In this document: positions 41,543 through 51,120 of the stretch, piece by piece | Numbering within the stretch: the first letter of the stretch is position 1 | Layout: every line of letters begins with the position of its first letter | NCBI GenBank assembly: GCA_963702155.1 | Contig: OY969717.1 | Span: 62,001 to 126,000, forward strand | From: G963702155 sp963702155 | GTDB taxonomy: Bacteria > Pseudomonadota > Alphaproteobacteria > Micavibrionales > Micavibrionaceae | Direction: 5' to 3' | DNA length: 64,000 nucleotides | Program-made: the position numbers and the translations under genes | Notes under the pieces: model-generated | Told to the model about the DNA's origin: nothing | Database searches by the model: none | What the model saw: the letters and a program-made list of their open reading frames with translations, nothing else

Positions 41543-43528
41543 ATGATCAATATCAAAATGCAAACCAAAGATGTCCACAGTCTAGCGCCAGAAATAAAAG
41601 TTATCGGCGTTGGTGGGGCGGGCGGTAACGCGGTTAATAATATGATCTCGTCCGGCCTTGAGGGGTGCGAATTTATTGTATGCAATACCGATGCACAAGC
41701 TTTAGACGGTTCGCTTTGTGATACGCGGGTTCAACTCGGGGCAACTGTCACGGGTGGACTTGGCGCTGGATCAAAACCCGAGGTTGGAAAGGCCGCGGCC
41801 GAAGAAACATTGGATGAAGTCATGGCAATGTTAGAGGGCGCAAATATGGCGTTTGTAACAGCTGGTATGGGTGGGGGTACTGGAACAGGCGCGGCGCCAA
41901 TTATTGCAAAGGCTTGCCGTGATCAGGGGATTCTTACCGTTGGCGTTGTTACAAAACCGTTCCATTTTGAAGGGTCGCACCGTATGCGCTCTGCCGAGGC
42001 CGGTATTGAGGAAATGCAAAAATATGTCGACACCTTAATTGTGATTCCAAATCAAAACTTGTTCCGTATTGCGAATGAAAAAACAACTTTTGCCGAAGCC
42101 TTCCGTATGGCTGATGGCGTACTTCAATCTGGCGTGCGCGGCGTAACCGACCTTATGGTACGACCTGGTCTTGTCAATCTTGATTTTGCCGATATCCGCA
42201 CCGCGATGATGGAAATGGGTAAGGCCATGATGGGTACGGGCGAGGCCGAAGGCGAAAAACGTGCGCTCGAAGCCGCAGAGGCCGCCATTAACAACCCGCT
42301 CTTGGATGATGTGTCCATGAAGGGCGCTTATGGTGTGATCATTAACGTAACAGGCGGCTACGACATGACCTTGTTTGAGGCTGATGAGGCCGCAAACCGT
42401 ATTCGTGATGAAGTAGATCCGAACGCAAACATCATCTTCGGTGCAACATTTGATGAAAGCTTGGATGGCGTAATGCGGGTTTCTATTGTCGCGACAGGGA
42501 TAGAGCGCGAGGCCGAAACCAAAGCCAGAAACGATAGTCAGTCCGGCGGTGGATCGACTGGAATGATTGGCGGATCAAGCGATAATCGCGCTAAATTGGG
42601 TTTAAGCGAAACTAAAGTGGCAAGATCTTTAACCGCGCCCGCACATAACTCTTTTATTCAAAGCGGTAATAATGCAAATGCCGAGCTAAATAAGCAGGGG
42701 GCACCCGCGCCTTCTTTAGGTTCAATCCTCGCAAAACCGGTGTCTGCTGGCGCTGCCTCTATTCCTAGTTTTATACCGGCATCAAAAAAAACATTAACGC
42801 CTGATTATGCAGGGCTAAAAGCTGCATCAAGAATCGCGGTAGAAAAGGCGGATAATATCGTACCCAAAGATGCGCCAACTACGCCGCGTGATACCGGTAT
42901 CGATATGTTTGAGCAGGGCGAATTCGCAATTCCATCCGAAGATGAAAAATCCGCCCTCCCTGAAAACACGGCCATGCGTGGCACGCGATATAAAAACGCA
43001 TTTATCCCCCCGCGCCCTATTGAACCGGAAAAGCAAGATATTAGTGTGAACTATGGACAAGCTGCAGAAGAGCGCTCCGCATCATATGCACCAACGTTTT
43101 CTGCTAAAGCGCCGCATTCCGCAGCTGGGTATAACGCAAATCAGGTGACCGGATCCAATATTGCCGCAACACCGCGAGCAACAATTAAGCCGCCAACACC
43201 TTCGCATCATTTAAACGCGCCGGGTTTGCGCTTGAATCCACCAAAGCTGCCATCACAAGAGAACCGAAAGCACACGCCATCATTATTCGAGCGGATCACA
43301 GGCAGTGTTCAACAAAGAATTGGTGGATTACGCGATGATTCCTCTAATCGCCAAAGGGTTGAGCCAACGGAAATATCTTCTGATCATGATCAAAATGACC
43401 GTCAGTCACCATCTTCTGCACCTATGCGTCCATCCCAAGGCCGCCTTAGTATTGATGGGCCGGCTAAACCATCTAGCGATGATAGTGATCTTGATATTCC
43501 GGCATTTCTGCGCAGACAGGCTAACTAA
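41543..43528 (+). CDS. ftsZ: Cell division protein FtsZ
   Basis: The tubulin-like GTPase that forms the division ring. It shows VGGAGGNAVNNMI, the signature GMGGGTGTGAAPIIA, and NVTGGYDMTLFEADEAAN (outline). The frame is open 17 codons upstream, but the ATG at 41543 (MINIKMQTKDVHSLAPEIKV) gives the family N-terminus and has CAGAGG ten bases before it. It has 661 residues: a GTPase core of about 320, a disordered linker of about 320 rich in Pro, Ser, Asn and Ala, and the C-terminal peptide DLDIPAFLRRQAN that binds FtsA. A terminator follows. Confidence 0.96.
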   Translation: MINIKMQTKDVHSLAPEIKVIGVGGAGGNAVNNMISSGLEGCEFIVCNTDAQALDGSLCDTRVQLGATVTGGLGAGSKPEVGKAAAEETLDEVMAMLEGANMAFVTAGMGGGTGTGAAPIIAKACRDQGILTVGVVTKPFHFEGSHRMRSAEAGIEEMQKYVDTLIVIPNQNLFRIANEKTTFAEAFRMADGVLQSGVRGVTDLMVRPGLVNLDFADIRTAMMEMGKAMMGTGEAEGEKRALEAAEAAINNPLLDDVSMKGAYGVIINVTGGYDMTLFEADEAANRIRDEVDPNANIIFGATFDESLDGVMRVSIVATGIEREAETKARNDSQSGGGSTGMIGGSSDNRAKLGLSETKVARSLTAPAHNSFIQSGNNANAELNKQGAPAPSLGSILAKPVSAGAASIPSFIPASKKTLTPDYAGLKAASRIAVEKADNIVPKDAPTTPRDTGIDMFEQGEFAIPSEDEKSALPENTAMRGTRYKNAFIPPRPIEPEKQDISVNYGQAAEERSASYAPTFSAKAPHSAAGYNANQVTGSNIAATPRATIKPPTPSHHLNAPGLRLNPPKLPSQENRKHTPSLFERITGSVQQRIGGLRDDSSNRQRVEPTEISSDHDQNDRQSPSSAPMRPSQGRLSIDGPAKPSSDDSDLDIPAFLRRQAN

Positions 43529-43562
43529 CGCACGCATCGTTAGTATTGTAAAAAGGTACTGT

Positions 43563-43593
43563 AAAACCCTGTGATATAACCCGCAGGGTTTTT
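43563..43593 (+). terminator. Rho-independent terminator after ftsZ
   Basis: AAAACCCTG (43563-43571) pairs with CAGGGTTTTT (43584-43593) around a 12-base loop, ending in a U-run. It lies 35 bases after the ftsZ stop and separates ftsZ from lpxC. The 190-base gap then holds only AT-rich sequence in which an lpxC promoter must lie. Confidence 0.75.
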
Positions 43594-43721
43594 CCTTATG
43601 TATACAAAAATAAAACATTAGAACTGTTTGTAACAAACCGTAATAAAGCGTGATTTGTATATAAAAAGCCTATTCCTTATATTAACATCAGAAAAACGAA
43701 TTAAAGACATAAGATAAAGCA

Positions 43722-44663
43722 ATGAAACAAAACACAATATCACGCCCAATCACTCATAAAGGCATCGGTCTTCATTCCGGCGTGGATATTACAATGCGCT
43801 TGCGCCCCGCGGATCAATCCACGGGAATTGTGTTTGTACGTACCGATTTGGTTAAAAATAATATTATTCCTGCAAAGTGGGACAACGTTGTCGACACAAA
43901 GCTTTGTACAGTTATTGGCAACAAAAACGGCGCTATTGTCGGCACGGTTGAACATTTGATGTCCGCATTGCGCGGCGCAAGTATTGATAATATCATTATA
44001 GAAGTTAGCGGCCCTGAGCTCCCCGCAATGGACGGTAGCGCGCGTTTATTTCTTGAGCTGATTGAAAAGGCGGGCATTACGCAGCAAAACGCCCCCCGAC
44101 ACTATATTAAAATCCTAAAAGAAATTGTGGTTAAGCAAGATGACAAAATGGCGTCTTTTAAACCTGCGCAGCGCAGTGTTTTTAGCGGCGCAATTGAATT
44201 TAATCATCCTGAAATTGGCCGCCAGAATTACACAGTTGAACTCATAAACGGTAACTTTAAACATGATATTGCCGCCGCCCGCACATTCGGTTTTTACCAC
44301 GAAGTCGAATATATGCGTAAAAACGGCTTGGCTTTAGGTGGTTCATTGGATAATGCCATCGTTTTGGATGATAAAACGGTTATGAACGCAAAAGGTCTGC
44401 GTTTTGCCGATGAATTTATCCGCCATAAGCTTCTGGATGCAATCGGTGATTTGTATTTGGCTGGCGCGCCTATTCTTGGCATATATGATGCGGAAAAGGC
44501 GGGGCATGCAATGAATAATAATTTATTACGAGCTTTGTTTGCCGAGCACAATGCATACGAAATTGTTGATGCGACTGGTAATGTGGTTAAAGATGACGCC
44601 GTGCTGTCTATTGCTCCTTTCATTATTGATCAAGATACGCCGCGCAAAACAATCGCTGCCTAA
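43722..44663 (+). CDS. lpxC: UDP-3-O-acyl-N-acetylglucosamine deacetylase LpxC
   Basis: A zinc enzyme committing UDP-GlcNAc derivatives to lipid A synthesis. It shows HKGIGLHSG near the N-terminus, GTVEHLMSALRGASIDN with the first zinc His, ARTFGFYHEVEYMRKNGLALGGSLDNAIVLD (outline), and FIRHKLLDAIGDLYLAG with the second His and the Asp zinc ligand, then AGHAMNNNLLRAL. It has 313 residues. Its presence means the cell makes lipopolysaccharide. It is transcribed separately from ftsZ because of the terminator between them. Confidence 0.97.
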   Translation: MKQNTISRPITHKGIGLHSGVDITMRLRPADQSTGIVFVRTDLVKNNIIPAKWDNVVDTKLCTVIGNKNGAIVGTVEHLMSALRGASIDNIIIEVSGPELPAMDGSARLFLELIEKAGITQQNAPRHYIKILKEIVVKQDDKMASFKPAQRSVFSGAIEFNHPEIGRQNYTVELINGNFKHDIAAARTFGFYHEVEYMRKNGLALGGSLDNAIVLDDKTVMNAKGLRFADEFIRHKLLDAIGDLYLAGAPILGIYDAEKAGHAMNNNLLRALFAEHNAYEIVDATGNVVKDDAVLSIAPFIIDQDTPRKTIAA

Positions 44664-44847
44664 CCATTCTTCAAAATATTCTTCCTTAGCAAGTAAAGCG
44701 TTTCTGACGGTCATATGAACGTTGGGGAAATAACGATGCAATTTGTAAAACTGCGAATTTATTATACTGCCCCCTTTCAAAGTAAAACCATCTTCTTTAT
44801 GATTATACGATATTCATAGTTACATAAAAATTTGGAAAAAAGCACTC

Positions 44848-45684
44848 ATGCGCATAAACCGCTCTCTCCTCATGCTGGCCTTGATCATGGCAATATCCGC
44901 ACCTGTTCTGGTCGCATGTTCATCAAACGATAAAAATGCAACAACACCTGCTGATGAATCTGTTGATGTTTTATATGAACGCGCTCAAACCGCAATGGAA
45001 GAGGGGCGTTACCGCGCGGCCACTCGAAATTTCGATGAACTAGAGCGCCAGCATCCATACTCTCAATGGGCCAAGCAATCACAACTTATGTCGGCCTTTG
45101 CATCTTATAAAGATCAGCGCTATGACGAGGCCGTCATAACCCTTGATAGATTTATCGAGCTTCATCCGGGGCATAAAGACGTAGATTACGCATATTACTT
45201 AAAAGCTCTAAGCTTTTATGAACAGATTTCAGATGTCGCCCGCGACCAAATCATGACAAAACAAGCGATGCAATCGCTAGAGACTGTGATTCGGTTATTC
45301 CCTGAAAGTAAATATGCGCGCGACTCTCAATTTAAATATGACCTTACGCTCGATCATTTGGCGGGCAAAGAAATGGAAATAGGGCGATACTATTTAAATC
45401 GCGGCCATATAAACGCGGCCATCAATCGCTTTTTGACCGTTGTTAAGACCTATGAAACAACTACACACACGCCCGAAGCACTGCACAGACTGGTTGAGGC
45501 TTATTTGACCCTTGGTCTAAAAAATGAAGCTACGCGAATAGCTGCTGTTTTAGGGCATAATTATCCGGGTAGTAAGTGGTACGAACGCTCTTATAAGCTT
45601 TTAGATGATAAGCAGCGCGCCAAAATTTTGGATGAACGCGGCATTATAGATCGAACCATCGACTCGATTTTAAAACCGGATTAA
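44848..45684 (+). CDS. bamD: Outer-membrane assembly lipoprotein BamD
   Basis: A lipoprotein with signal LIMAISAPVLVAC|SSNDKN (Cys at residue 24) and TPR-like helical repeats: DVLYERAQTAMEEGRYRAAT, FDELERQHPYSQWAKQSQLM, AYKDQRYDEAVITLDRFIEL (approximately), HPGHKDVDYAYYLKALSFY and YYLNRGHINAAINRFLTVVK. These match BamD (YfiO), the essential BAM component that feeds outer-membrane beta-barrels. It has 278 residues. A six-base gap joins it to recN. A DUF3035/BamF-like lipoprotein is encoded at 6536 in this window. Confidence 0.95.
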   Translation: MRINRSLLMLALIMAISAPVLVACSSNDKNATTPADESVDVLYERAQTAMEEGRYRAATRNFDELERQHPYSQWAKQSQLMSAFASYKDQRYDEAVITLDRFIELHPGHKDVDYAYYLKALSFYEQISDVARDQIMTKQAMQSLETVIRLFPESKYARDSQFKYDLTLDHLAGKEMEIGRYYLNRGHINAAINRFLTVVKTYETTTHTPEALHRLVEAYLTLGLKNEATRIAAVLGHNYPGSKWYERSYKLLDDKQRAKILDERGIIDRTIDSILKPD

Positions 45685-45690
45685 AAATTC

Positions 45691-47346
45691 ATGCTCGTCA
45701 ATTTGAGTATTGAAAATGTTGTTTTAATTGATCATCTAACCCTTGATCTTAAACAAGGGCTATGCGCGCTTACAGGCGAGACCGGTGCTGGAAAATCCAT
45801 TTTACTGGATTCTATATCGCTCGCTATTGGTATGCGTGCAAGTGCGGGGCTGGTGAGAAAGGGTAAAAATCAGGCGCGAGTAACCGCCATGTTTCAGCCG
45901 CCCCAAAATCACCCTTCTGAAAGTCTCTTAAAAGAGGCGGGCATAGACACCGAAGATACGTTAATTTTACGCCGTATTCTATCAGCAGACGGACGCAGCC
46001 GCGCATTCATAAATGACCAGCCTGCAACCATAGGGCTTCTCAAAAAAATCGGTGAAACACTTGTCGAGATTCACGGTCAATTTGAAACACAAGCGCTTTT
46101 AGATCCATCAGTCCACCTTAATATTTTGGACGAATATGCTGGATTGGAAAAAACCTTACACGAATTTTGGTCTGCTTATAACACGGCGACACAAGAGTTA
46201 AAGGCATTAAAAGAAAGCGTAAAAAATTCAAAAATTGACGAAGAATACCTGCGCCAGTCAATTGAGGATTTGAACGTCTTATCACCTCAAATGGGCGAGG
46301 AGCAACATCTAAGCACTCTCAAAGAAACACTTAAACATCGCGATCTTGTGATATCAACTTTGAACGAGGCTTTTCAAACACTTTCTGCCGAAGACGATCC
46401 GATTACAAAGACCTGGGCAGCACTTGAAAAAATTGCCGATATATTGGGCGAGCAAGGTCAGCCGCTCTTACAAAGTCTGGAACGTGCAAATCTTGAAACA
46501 CAAGAAGCACTGAGTTTTATTCGCGATCTATCAATGCGCTATGATGAGGCGGAACACGGTCTGGAAGACATTGACGATCGTTTATTTGCACTGCGCGCCG
46601 CCGCGCGTAAACACGGATGTACTGTAGGCGATCTGCCGCAAATGCAAGAAGAATTGCAAGAGAGTTTAAATAAAATAGACCACGCCGATACATTATTAAG
46701 CGATAAAGAAAACGCCGTTAAAAATGCACGAAACGCATATCAAACCGCCGCAGAAAAAACAAGCACAATGCGCAAGAAAGCAGCCATAAAACTTGATAAG
46801 TTAGTGAATGCCGAGCTACCCGCCCTCAAAATGGAGCGTGCCAAATTTAAAACAGACATAAAGCCAAAGGAAGAAAAAGACTGGAACGCTGATGGTATAG
46901 ATAGTATCAGGTTTCTGGTTGCGACCAATCCGGGTGCAGCTCCAGGCCCTTTAAATAAAATTGCATCAGGCGGAGAAATGGCGCGTTTTATGCTCGCGCT
47001 TAAAGTTATAACCGGCGAAATTGGTGCTCCGCAAAGCATTATCTTTGATGAAGCCGATACTGGCGTTGGCGGGGCGGTTGCCGATGCCATCGGTGAGCGT
47101 TTGGCAAAACTGGGGCAATCCAAACAGGTCATGGTTGTAACCCACGCCCCGCAAGTAGCCGCGCGCGCGAATAATCATTATATAGTTGAAAAAACGGGCA
47201 AGGTGAAACCAACCACCAAAATAACCCCGCTTAAATCTAGAGAAGCCCGCGCTGAAGAAATTGCCCGCATGCTCGCAGGTGCAATTATTACGCCCGAAGC
47301 CCGCGCCGCCGCGAATAAATTGTTAGAACCGACAAAGGCGGCTTAA
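45691..47346 (+). CDS. recN: DNA repair ATPase RecN
   Basis: An SMC-like repair protein of 551 residues. It shows the Walker A LTGETGAGKSILLDSISLAI, Q-loop VEIHGQFETQALLDP, a central coiled coil (about residues 150-370), the ABC signature IASGGEMARFMLALKV, and the Walker B IIFDEADTGVGGAVADAIGE. RecN acts in double-strand break repair with RecA. It is only six bases after bamD. No alphaproteobacterial GTTC-N7-GTTC LexA box was noticed before it, so it may depend on the bamD promoter. A repeat element follows its stop. Confidence 0.96.
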   Translation: MLVNLSIENVVLIDHLTLDLKQGLCALTGETGAGKSILLDSISLAIGMRASAGLVRKGKNQARVTAMFQPPQNHPSESLLKEAGIDTEDTLILRRILSADGRSRAFINDQPATIGLLKKIGETLVEIHGQFETQALLDPSVHLNILDEYAGLEKTLHEFWSAYNTATQELKALKESVKNSKIDEEYLRQSIEDLNVLSPQMGEEQHLSTLKETLKHRDLVISTLNEAFQTLSAEDDPITKTWAALEKIADILGEQGQPLLQSLERANLETQEALSFIRDLSMRYDEAEHGLEDIDDRLFALRAAARKHGCTVGDLPQMQEELQESLNKIDHADTLLSDKENAVKNARNAYQTAAEKTSTMRKKAAIKLDKLVNAELPALKMERAKFKTDIKPKEEKDWNADGIDSIRFLVATNPGAAPGPLNKIASGGEMARFMLALKVITGEIGAPQSIIFDEADTGVGGAVADAIGERLAKLGQSKQVMVVTHAPQVAARANNHYIVEKTGKVKPTTKITPLKSREARAEEIARMLAGAIITPEARAAANKLLEPTKAA

Positions 47347-47374
47347 ATGAAAAAAACTTGAAAGCTCTAGACCC

Positions 47375-47444
47375 TGTCATTCTGAGCAAAGCGAAGAATC
47401 TCTATTTTCCAACTATAAATCCTTTGGCTTCGCCTCAGGATGAC
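47375..47444. repeat. Imperfect inverted repeat of the GTCATTCTGAGC-AAGCGAAG type
   Basis: GTCATTCTGAGCAAAGCGAAG (21-base arm, quoted in outline: GTCATTCTGAGC then AAAGCGAAG) at 47375-47395 is mirrored by CTTCGCCTCAGGATGAC at 47428-47444, followed by TTTTT. This is the intergenic palindromic repeat seen in many bacterial genomes near gene ends. Here it can also act as the recN terminator. I saw only one copy in the window. Confidence 0.7.
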
Positions 47445-47472
47445 TTTTTGTCTCTAAGAAACTCTAAAAACC

Positions 47473-49554
47473 ATGAATAACGTTTTATTTGATTTCACAT
47501 TAGAAGATGCGCGTGCGCGTCACGATAAATTGGCAAAACAAATTCACGATTATGATGCACTCTATTATCAAAAAAATACGTCCGAAATTTCCGATGCCGA
47601 GTATGATAAGATCCGCCGCGAATTGGAGGAGATTGAGGCGCAATACCCTGAACTCATCACAAAGGATAGCCCCACTCAAAAAGTAGGCGCCGCACCATCA
47701 TCTGGCTTTCAAAAGATAAAGCACGCCGTACCGATGCTCTCTCTCTCCAACGTTTTTGATTGGGAAGAGTTTGAGATCTTCCGTGACAAAATTGCCCGCT
47801 TTTTAAACAGTGAAAATGCACAAGATATCGAACTTATCGCCGAGTTAAAAATTGACGGCCTGTCTTGTTCTCTGCGGTATGAGAATAAAAAGCTGATAAC
47901 GGCTCTCACACGCGGAGATGGGTATACAGGCGAAAATATTACTCAAAACGTAAAGACCATAAAAGATGTGCCGCAAACCTTGCCGGATGATGCGCCGGAT
48001 ATATTGGAAGTGCGCGGCGAAATATACATGTCCCTTGAGGATTTCAAGTTTTTAAACCAGACGCAAATAGAGGCCGGAAAGTCGCCCTTCGCGAACCCTC
48101 GCAATGCGGCAGCAGGCAGTGTAAGGCAACTGGACGTAAACATCACCAAAACCCGCCCGCTTCATTTTTTTGGATATGCTTTGGGTGAGGTAAATAAAGA
48201 TTTCGCAACCACACAAAACGAAATCCGTGAAACTTTGAAATCATGGGGCTTTCAAATTCCAGAACCCTCACACTGCGGGCAAGTTAGAAAAGACTTTGAA
48301 ACATTTTATAAAACGGTTACAGAAACACGCAACACGCTCGATTTTGAAATTGATGGCATCGTTTATAAGGTGAATGACCTCGCTTTGCAAAACCGCCTCG
48401 GCTTTGTCTCGCGTGCACCGCGCTGGGCGACCGCACACAAATTCCCCGCTGAACAAGCCATAACAAAGCTAAACAAAATTGAAATTCAGGTCGGCCGTAC
48501 TGGCGCGCTCACCCCTGTCGCACGGTTAGAGCCAATTACCGTTGGCGGCGTTGTTGTGTCTAACGCGACCTTGCATAATGAAGACGAAATTGAGCGTAAA
48601 GATATCCGCGAGGGCGATACGGTCATAATCCAAAGGGCAGGGGACGTCATCCCGCAAGTGGTAGAGGTATTAACCGATAAACGCGATGGCAGTGAAACCA
48701 AATTCAGCCCATTAAAAAACTGCCCCGTTTGCAATTCTGTTGCCATCCGTGAGCAAGATGAAGCGGTGCGCCGCTGCACTGGCGGGCTTATTTGTGATGC
48801 GCAAGCGGTCGAAAGACTCAAACATTTTGTATCGCGTCTCGCATTCGACATTGATGGCATGGGCGCAAAAATTATCGAGCTTTTTTGGGAAAAGAGCGTT
48901 ATCCGTACCCCTGCTGATATCTTTTCATTAGAAGAAAAAAACAAAAATCTCTCACCACCCTTACAAGAATGGGAGGGATGGGGCGCACAATCCGCCGCCA
49001 ATTTATTTGCCTCCATCAACAATCGGCGCAAAATAGAGTTAAACCGCTTTATATACGCACTCGGTATCCGCCAAGTTGGTGAAGCCACCGCCAAACGCCT
49101 CGCCGCACATTATGGCACATTGGAAAGGCTGAGAACCGATATGATAGCCGCGCAAAATAAGGATAGCGCTGCGCACGTAGAACTTATTGCAATTGAAGAT
49201 ATCGGCCCCGCCGTTGCGCGGGATATTATCGCATTTTTTGCCGAAGATCATAATCTGGATGTACTAAAAGCGCTCGAAGCTAAACTCAAAATCATGCCAT
49301 ATGAGGTGCCTGACATGACCGGAGATAGCGTATTTTTAGGAAAAACGCTTGTGTTTACCGGAACAATGGAAAAGATGAGCCGCGCGGAAGCCAAAACAAA
49401 AGCCGAAACTTTAGGCGCAAAAGTCTCTGGCTCTGTCTCCAAAAAAACAGACTTCTTGATCGCGGGAGCAGAAGCCGGATCAAAACTCAAAAAAGCCGAA
49501 GCCGCCGGTGTGAAGATATTGACAGAAGATGAGTGGTTAGATTTGTTAGAATGA
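47473..49554 (+). CDS. ligA: NAD-dependent DNA ligase LigA
   Basis: A 693-residue ligase that seals nicks in replication and repair. The Ia domain shows YYQKNTSEISDAEYDKI. The adenylation site is ELKIDGLSCSLRYE, with the nucleophilic Lys near residue 126, followed by RGEIYM, NPRNAAAGSVRQLD, the zinc finger CPVC...CTGGLIC, helix-hairpin-helix repeats (ALGIRQVGEATAKRLA) and a C-terminal BRCT domain (LGKTLVFTGTMEKMSRAEAK). All key residues are present. The stop codon overlaps the ATG of a small basic frame (ATGA). Confidence 0.97.
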   Translation: MNNVLFDFTLEDARARHDKLAKQIHDYDALYYQKNTSEISDAEYDKIRRELEEIEAQYPELITKDSPTQKVGAAPSSGFQKIKHAVPMLSLSNVFDWEEFEIFRDKIARFLNSENAQDIELIAELKIDGLSCSLRYENKKLITALTRGDGYTGENITQNVKTIKDVPQTLPDDAPDILEVRGEIYMSLEDFKFLNQTQIEAGKSPFANPRNAAAGSVRQLDVNITKTRPLHFFGYALGEVNKDFATTQNEIRETLKSWGFQIPEPSHCGQVRKDFETFYKTVTETRNTLDFEIDGIVYKVNDLALQNRLGFVSRAPRWATAHKFPAEQAITKLNKIEIQVGRTGALTPVARLEPITVGGVVVSNATLHNEDEIERKDIREGDTVIIQRAGDVIPQVVEVLTDKRDGSETKFSPLKNCPVCNSVAIREQDEAVRRCTGGLICDAQAVERLKHFVSRLAFDIDGMGAKIIELFWEKSVIRTPADIFSLEEKNKNLSPPLQEWEGWGAQSAANLFASINNRRKIELNRFIYALGIRQVGEATAKRLAAHYGTLERLRTDMIAAQNKDSAAHVELIAIEDIGPAVARDIIAFFAEDHNLDVLKALEAKLKIMPYEVPDMTGDSVFLGKTLVFTGTMEKMSRAEAKTKAETLGAKVSGSVSKKTDFLIAGAEAGSKLKKAEAAGVKILTEDEWLDLLE

Positions 49555-49781
49555 AAAACGACAGAAAAATCAATCTAAGAATTTTACGCGAGAATAGCAG
49601 TTTTCGAGAACCTAAAAATGCAGCGTATATAGCTATACGTAAGACCCAGAAGCGCAGAAAACTATTGTTCGCAGGTCAAAAGAAAAAGATGGATACTAAA
49701 TCGCGTCTGAAGAATCCCGCAAATCGTGAAGCTTATTCATCGCCTTTTCAATCTCCGGCGGATAATCACGGCGCTCAATAA
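49551..49781 (+). CDS. Possible small basic protein coupled to ligA (doubtful)
   Basis: The ATG at 49551 overlaps the ligA TGA as ATGA. The frame encodes 76 residues, very rich in Lys/Arg/Asn (ILRENSSFREPKNAAYIAIR, KTQKRRKLLFAGQKKKMD). Its last 86 bases run antisense through the 3' part of the conserved gene at 49696, so that part is unlikely to be conserved coding sequence. No family is recognised. The first 45 codons are unique to this frame, and the start context is suggestive of coupling, but chance cannot be excluded. Confidence 0.25.
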   Translation: MKNDRKINLRILRENSSFREPKNAAYIAIRKTQKRRKLLFAGQKKKMDTKSRLKNPANREAYSSPFQSPADNHGAQ

Positions 49782-49932
49782 ATTCACCGCCGCCCGTATT
49801 GCGGGTCATAGCTTGCTCAAGCGCGCGAGTAAGAATCTCTGCAATTTTCAAATCATCTTGCTCAAGCGCAAGCTCTAGCGAAGATAAAATCCGGTCACTT
49901 AAACGAATACTGGCTCTAGAATCTTTATCCAT
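49696..49932 (-). CDS. Conserved alphaproteobacterial hypothetical protein
   Basis: A 78-residue protein: RLSDRILSSLELALEQDDLK, IAEILTRALEQAMTRNTGGG, FIERRDYPPEIEKAMNKLHD. The pattern LELAL-Q-DL-IAE-L-RALE-MTR-GG-F-ERRD-P-EIE is, from memory, recurrent in short uncharacterised alphaproteobacterial proteins. It is helical and soluble with no signal peptide. It starts at an ATG and is followed by AT-rich sequence. It stands alone, converging with ligA and 50 bases from the next minus-strand gene upstream. No function can be assigned. Confidence 0.7.
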   Translation of the reverse strand: MDKDSRASIRLSDRILSSLELALEQDDLKIAEILTRALEQAMTRNTGGGEFIERRDYPPEIEKAMNKLHDLRDSSDAI

Positions 49933-49981
49933 GGTTTTTTAAAACTCCCTATATGTTCTTGAGTAATACTTTGCCTTGATT

Positions 49982-50992
49982 TTAAAAAGGTTTCAAGGTC
50001 TCTGGTCGATCAATAATCGTTTCTTTCACCAGTTTATAAAAATGGGTCATAAATTGATCGCGTAATTCATGGCGCTCCATCAATATTTCGTGCCGCGCGT
50101 CTTTAATCTCCAGCAAATACGCATTTTTGAAATATCCTGCCAATTCCCGCGTAACACGATTATCCACCAGTTTCTCATGATCGGAAATAGCCATGAATAT
50201 TGGAATATCAATATCGCTAACCCAGTTTTTTTTCTGTATAATCGCGCAAGAGGCCGCCGCCTCGGCGAGCCATTTAAACGTTATATTACCAATACGAAGC
50301 GCAGGGTCGGCCACGGACCACGCTTTATGTATCTCTTTACGATGTGGATCGCTTGAAAACAAATCATTATGAATACCGGTACGCATATCCTCATGCCAAT
50401 CTCGCCCGCCCGGTACATAAAAACGGCTCGCATATAAATTAACAAAACCGAGCGCCGTGCGCGCACTACCAAAACGCAGCGGCCTAAGCGCGCGTATGCC
50501 AAACATCGGCGCGCTAAAGCTGGCGCATGCAAAAACATCGGGATATTTTTTGATATATTGCAAGCCAATATTAGCGCCCATCGAATGCGCAAGCATGGCC
50601 AAGGGGATATATCCGACATCCGGATGCACACTCGCGTGTTTTATATAGCCAGTGATCAAAGCATGCAAATCATCCACATCTCGCATAAAACCGGCAGAGT
50701 GTCTTTTTTGCGAATGTTCAAAATATCGTCCGGATTTGCCCTGCCCGAACCAGTCAATTACCCAAAACGCCATATTTTTGGACAGACAATCGCGCGCCGT
50801 TTCAAAATATTTTTCACCAAATTCACTTAAACCCGGCAAACATACAATGGTTGCGCTTGGTACGTTATCTTTTGGAAAGACAGAGCCAAAGCGTATCGTT
50901 CGCCCATCGGCAGTTTTAAAACTATGCCATCGCCAGCCATCCGGCTCTGTAAATTGCTCGTCTAATTCTGGAGTAAAGGGTGTGTCGGTCAT
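49982..50992 (-). CDS. Alpha/beta-hydrolase of the serine aminopeptidase S33/lysophospholipase type
   Basis: A 336-residue hydrolase. It shows TIVCLPGLSEFGEKYFETAR (oxyanion region), VIDWFGQGKSGRY, nucleophile elbow MLAHSMGANIGLQYI with Ser, catalytic Asp region FMAISDHEKLVDNR and catalytic His in IKDARHEILMERHELR. This layout fits the S33/monoglyceride lipase-like group often annotated as PldB. The N-terminal TEPDGWRWHSFKTADGRTIRFG (outline) is the usual family entry strand. No signal peptide is visible, so it is probably cytoplasmic. It converges with nothing and lies between a small conserved gene and pntB; no functional link is evident. Confidence 0.88.
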   Translation of the reverse strand: MTDTPFTPELDEQFTEPDGWRWHSFKTADGRTIRFGSVFPKDNVPSATIVCLPGLSEFGEKYFETARDCLSKNMAFWVIDWFGQGKSGRYFEHSQKRHSAGFMRDVDDLHALITGYIKHASVHPDVGYIPLAMLAHSMGANIGLQYIKKYPDVFACASFSAPMFGIRALRPLRFGSARTALGFVNLYASRFYVPGGRDWHEDMRTGIHNDLFSSDPHRKEIHKAWSVADPALRIGNITFKWLAEAAASCAIIQKKNWVSDIDIPIFMAISDHEKLVDNRVTRELAGYFKNAYLLEIKDARHEILMERHELRDQFMTHFYKLVKETIIDRPETLKPF

Positions 50993-51120
50993 ATATTCAG
51001 ATTACTAATCAGATTAAAAGGAATATAGAGCCTAACATATAAGTGATTAAGATTTTGCCAAAATCTATGATGGGGCAATGTATAAACGCAGCAGAAAAGC
51101 CAACCAAATATAAAAGCTTT

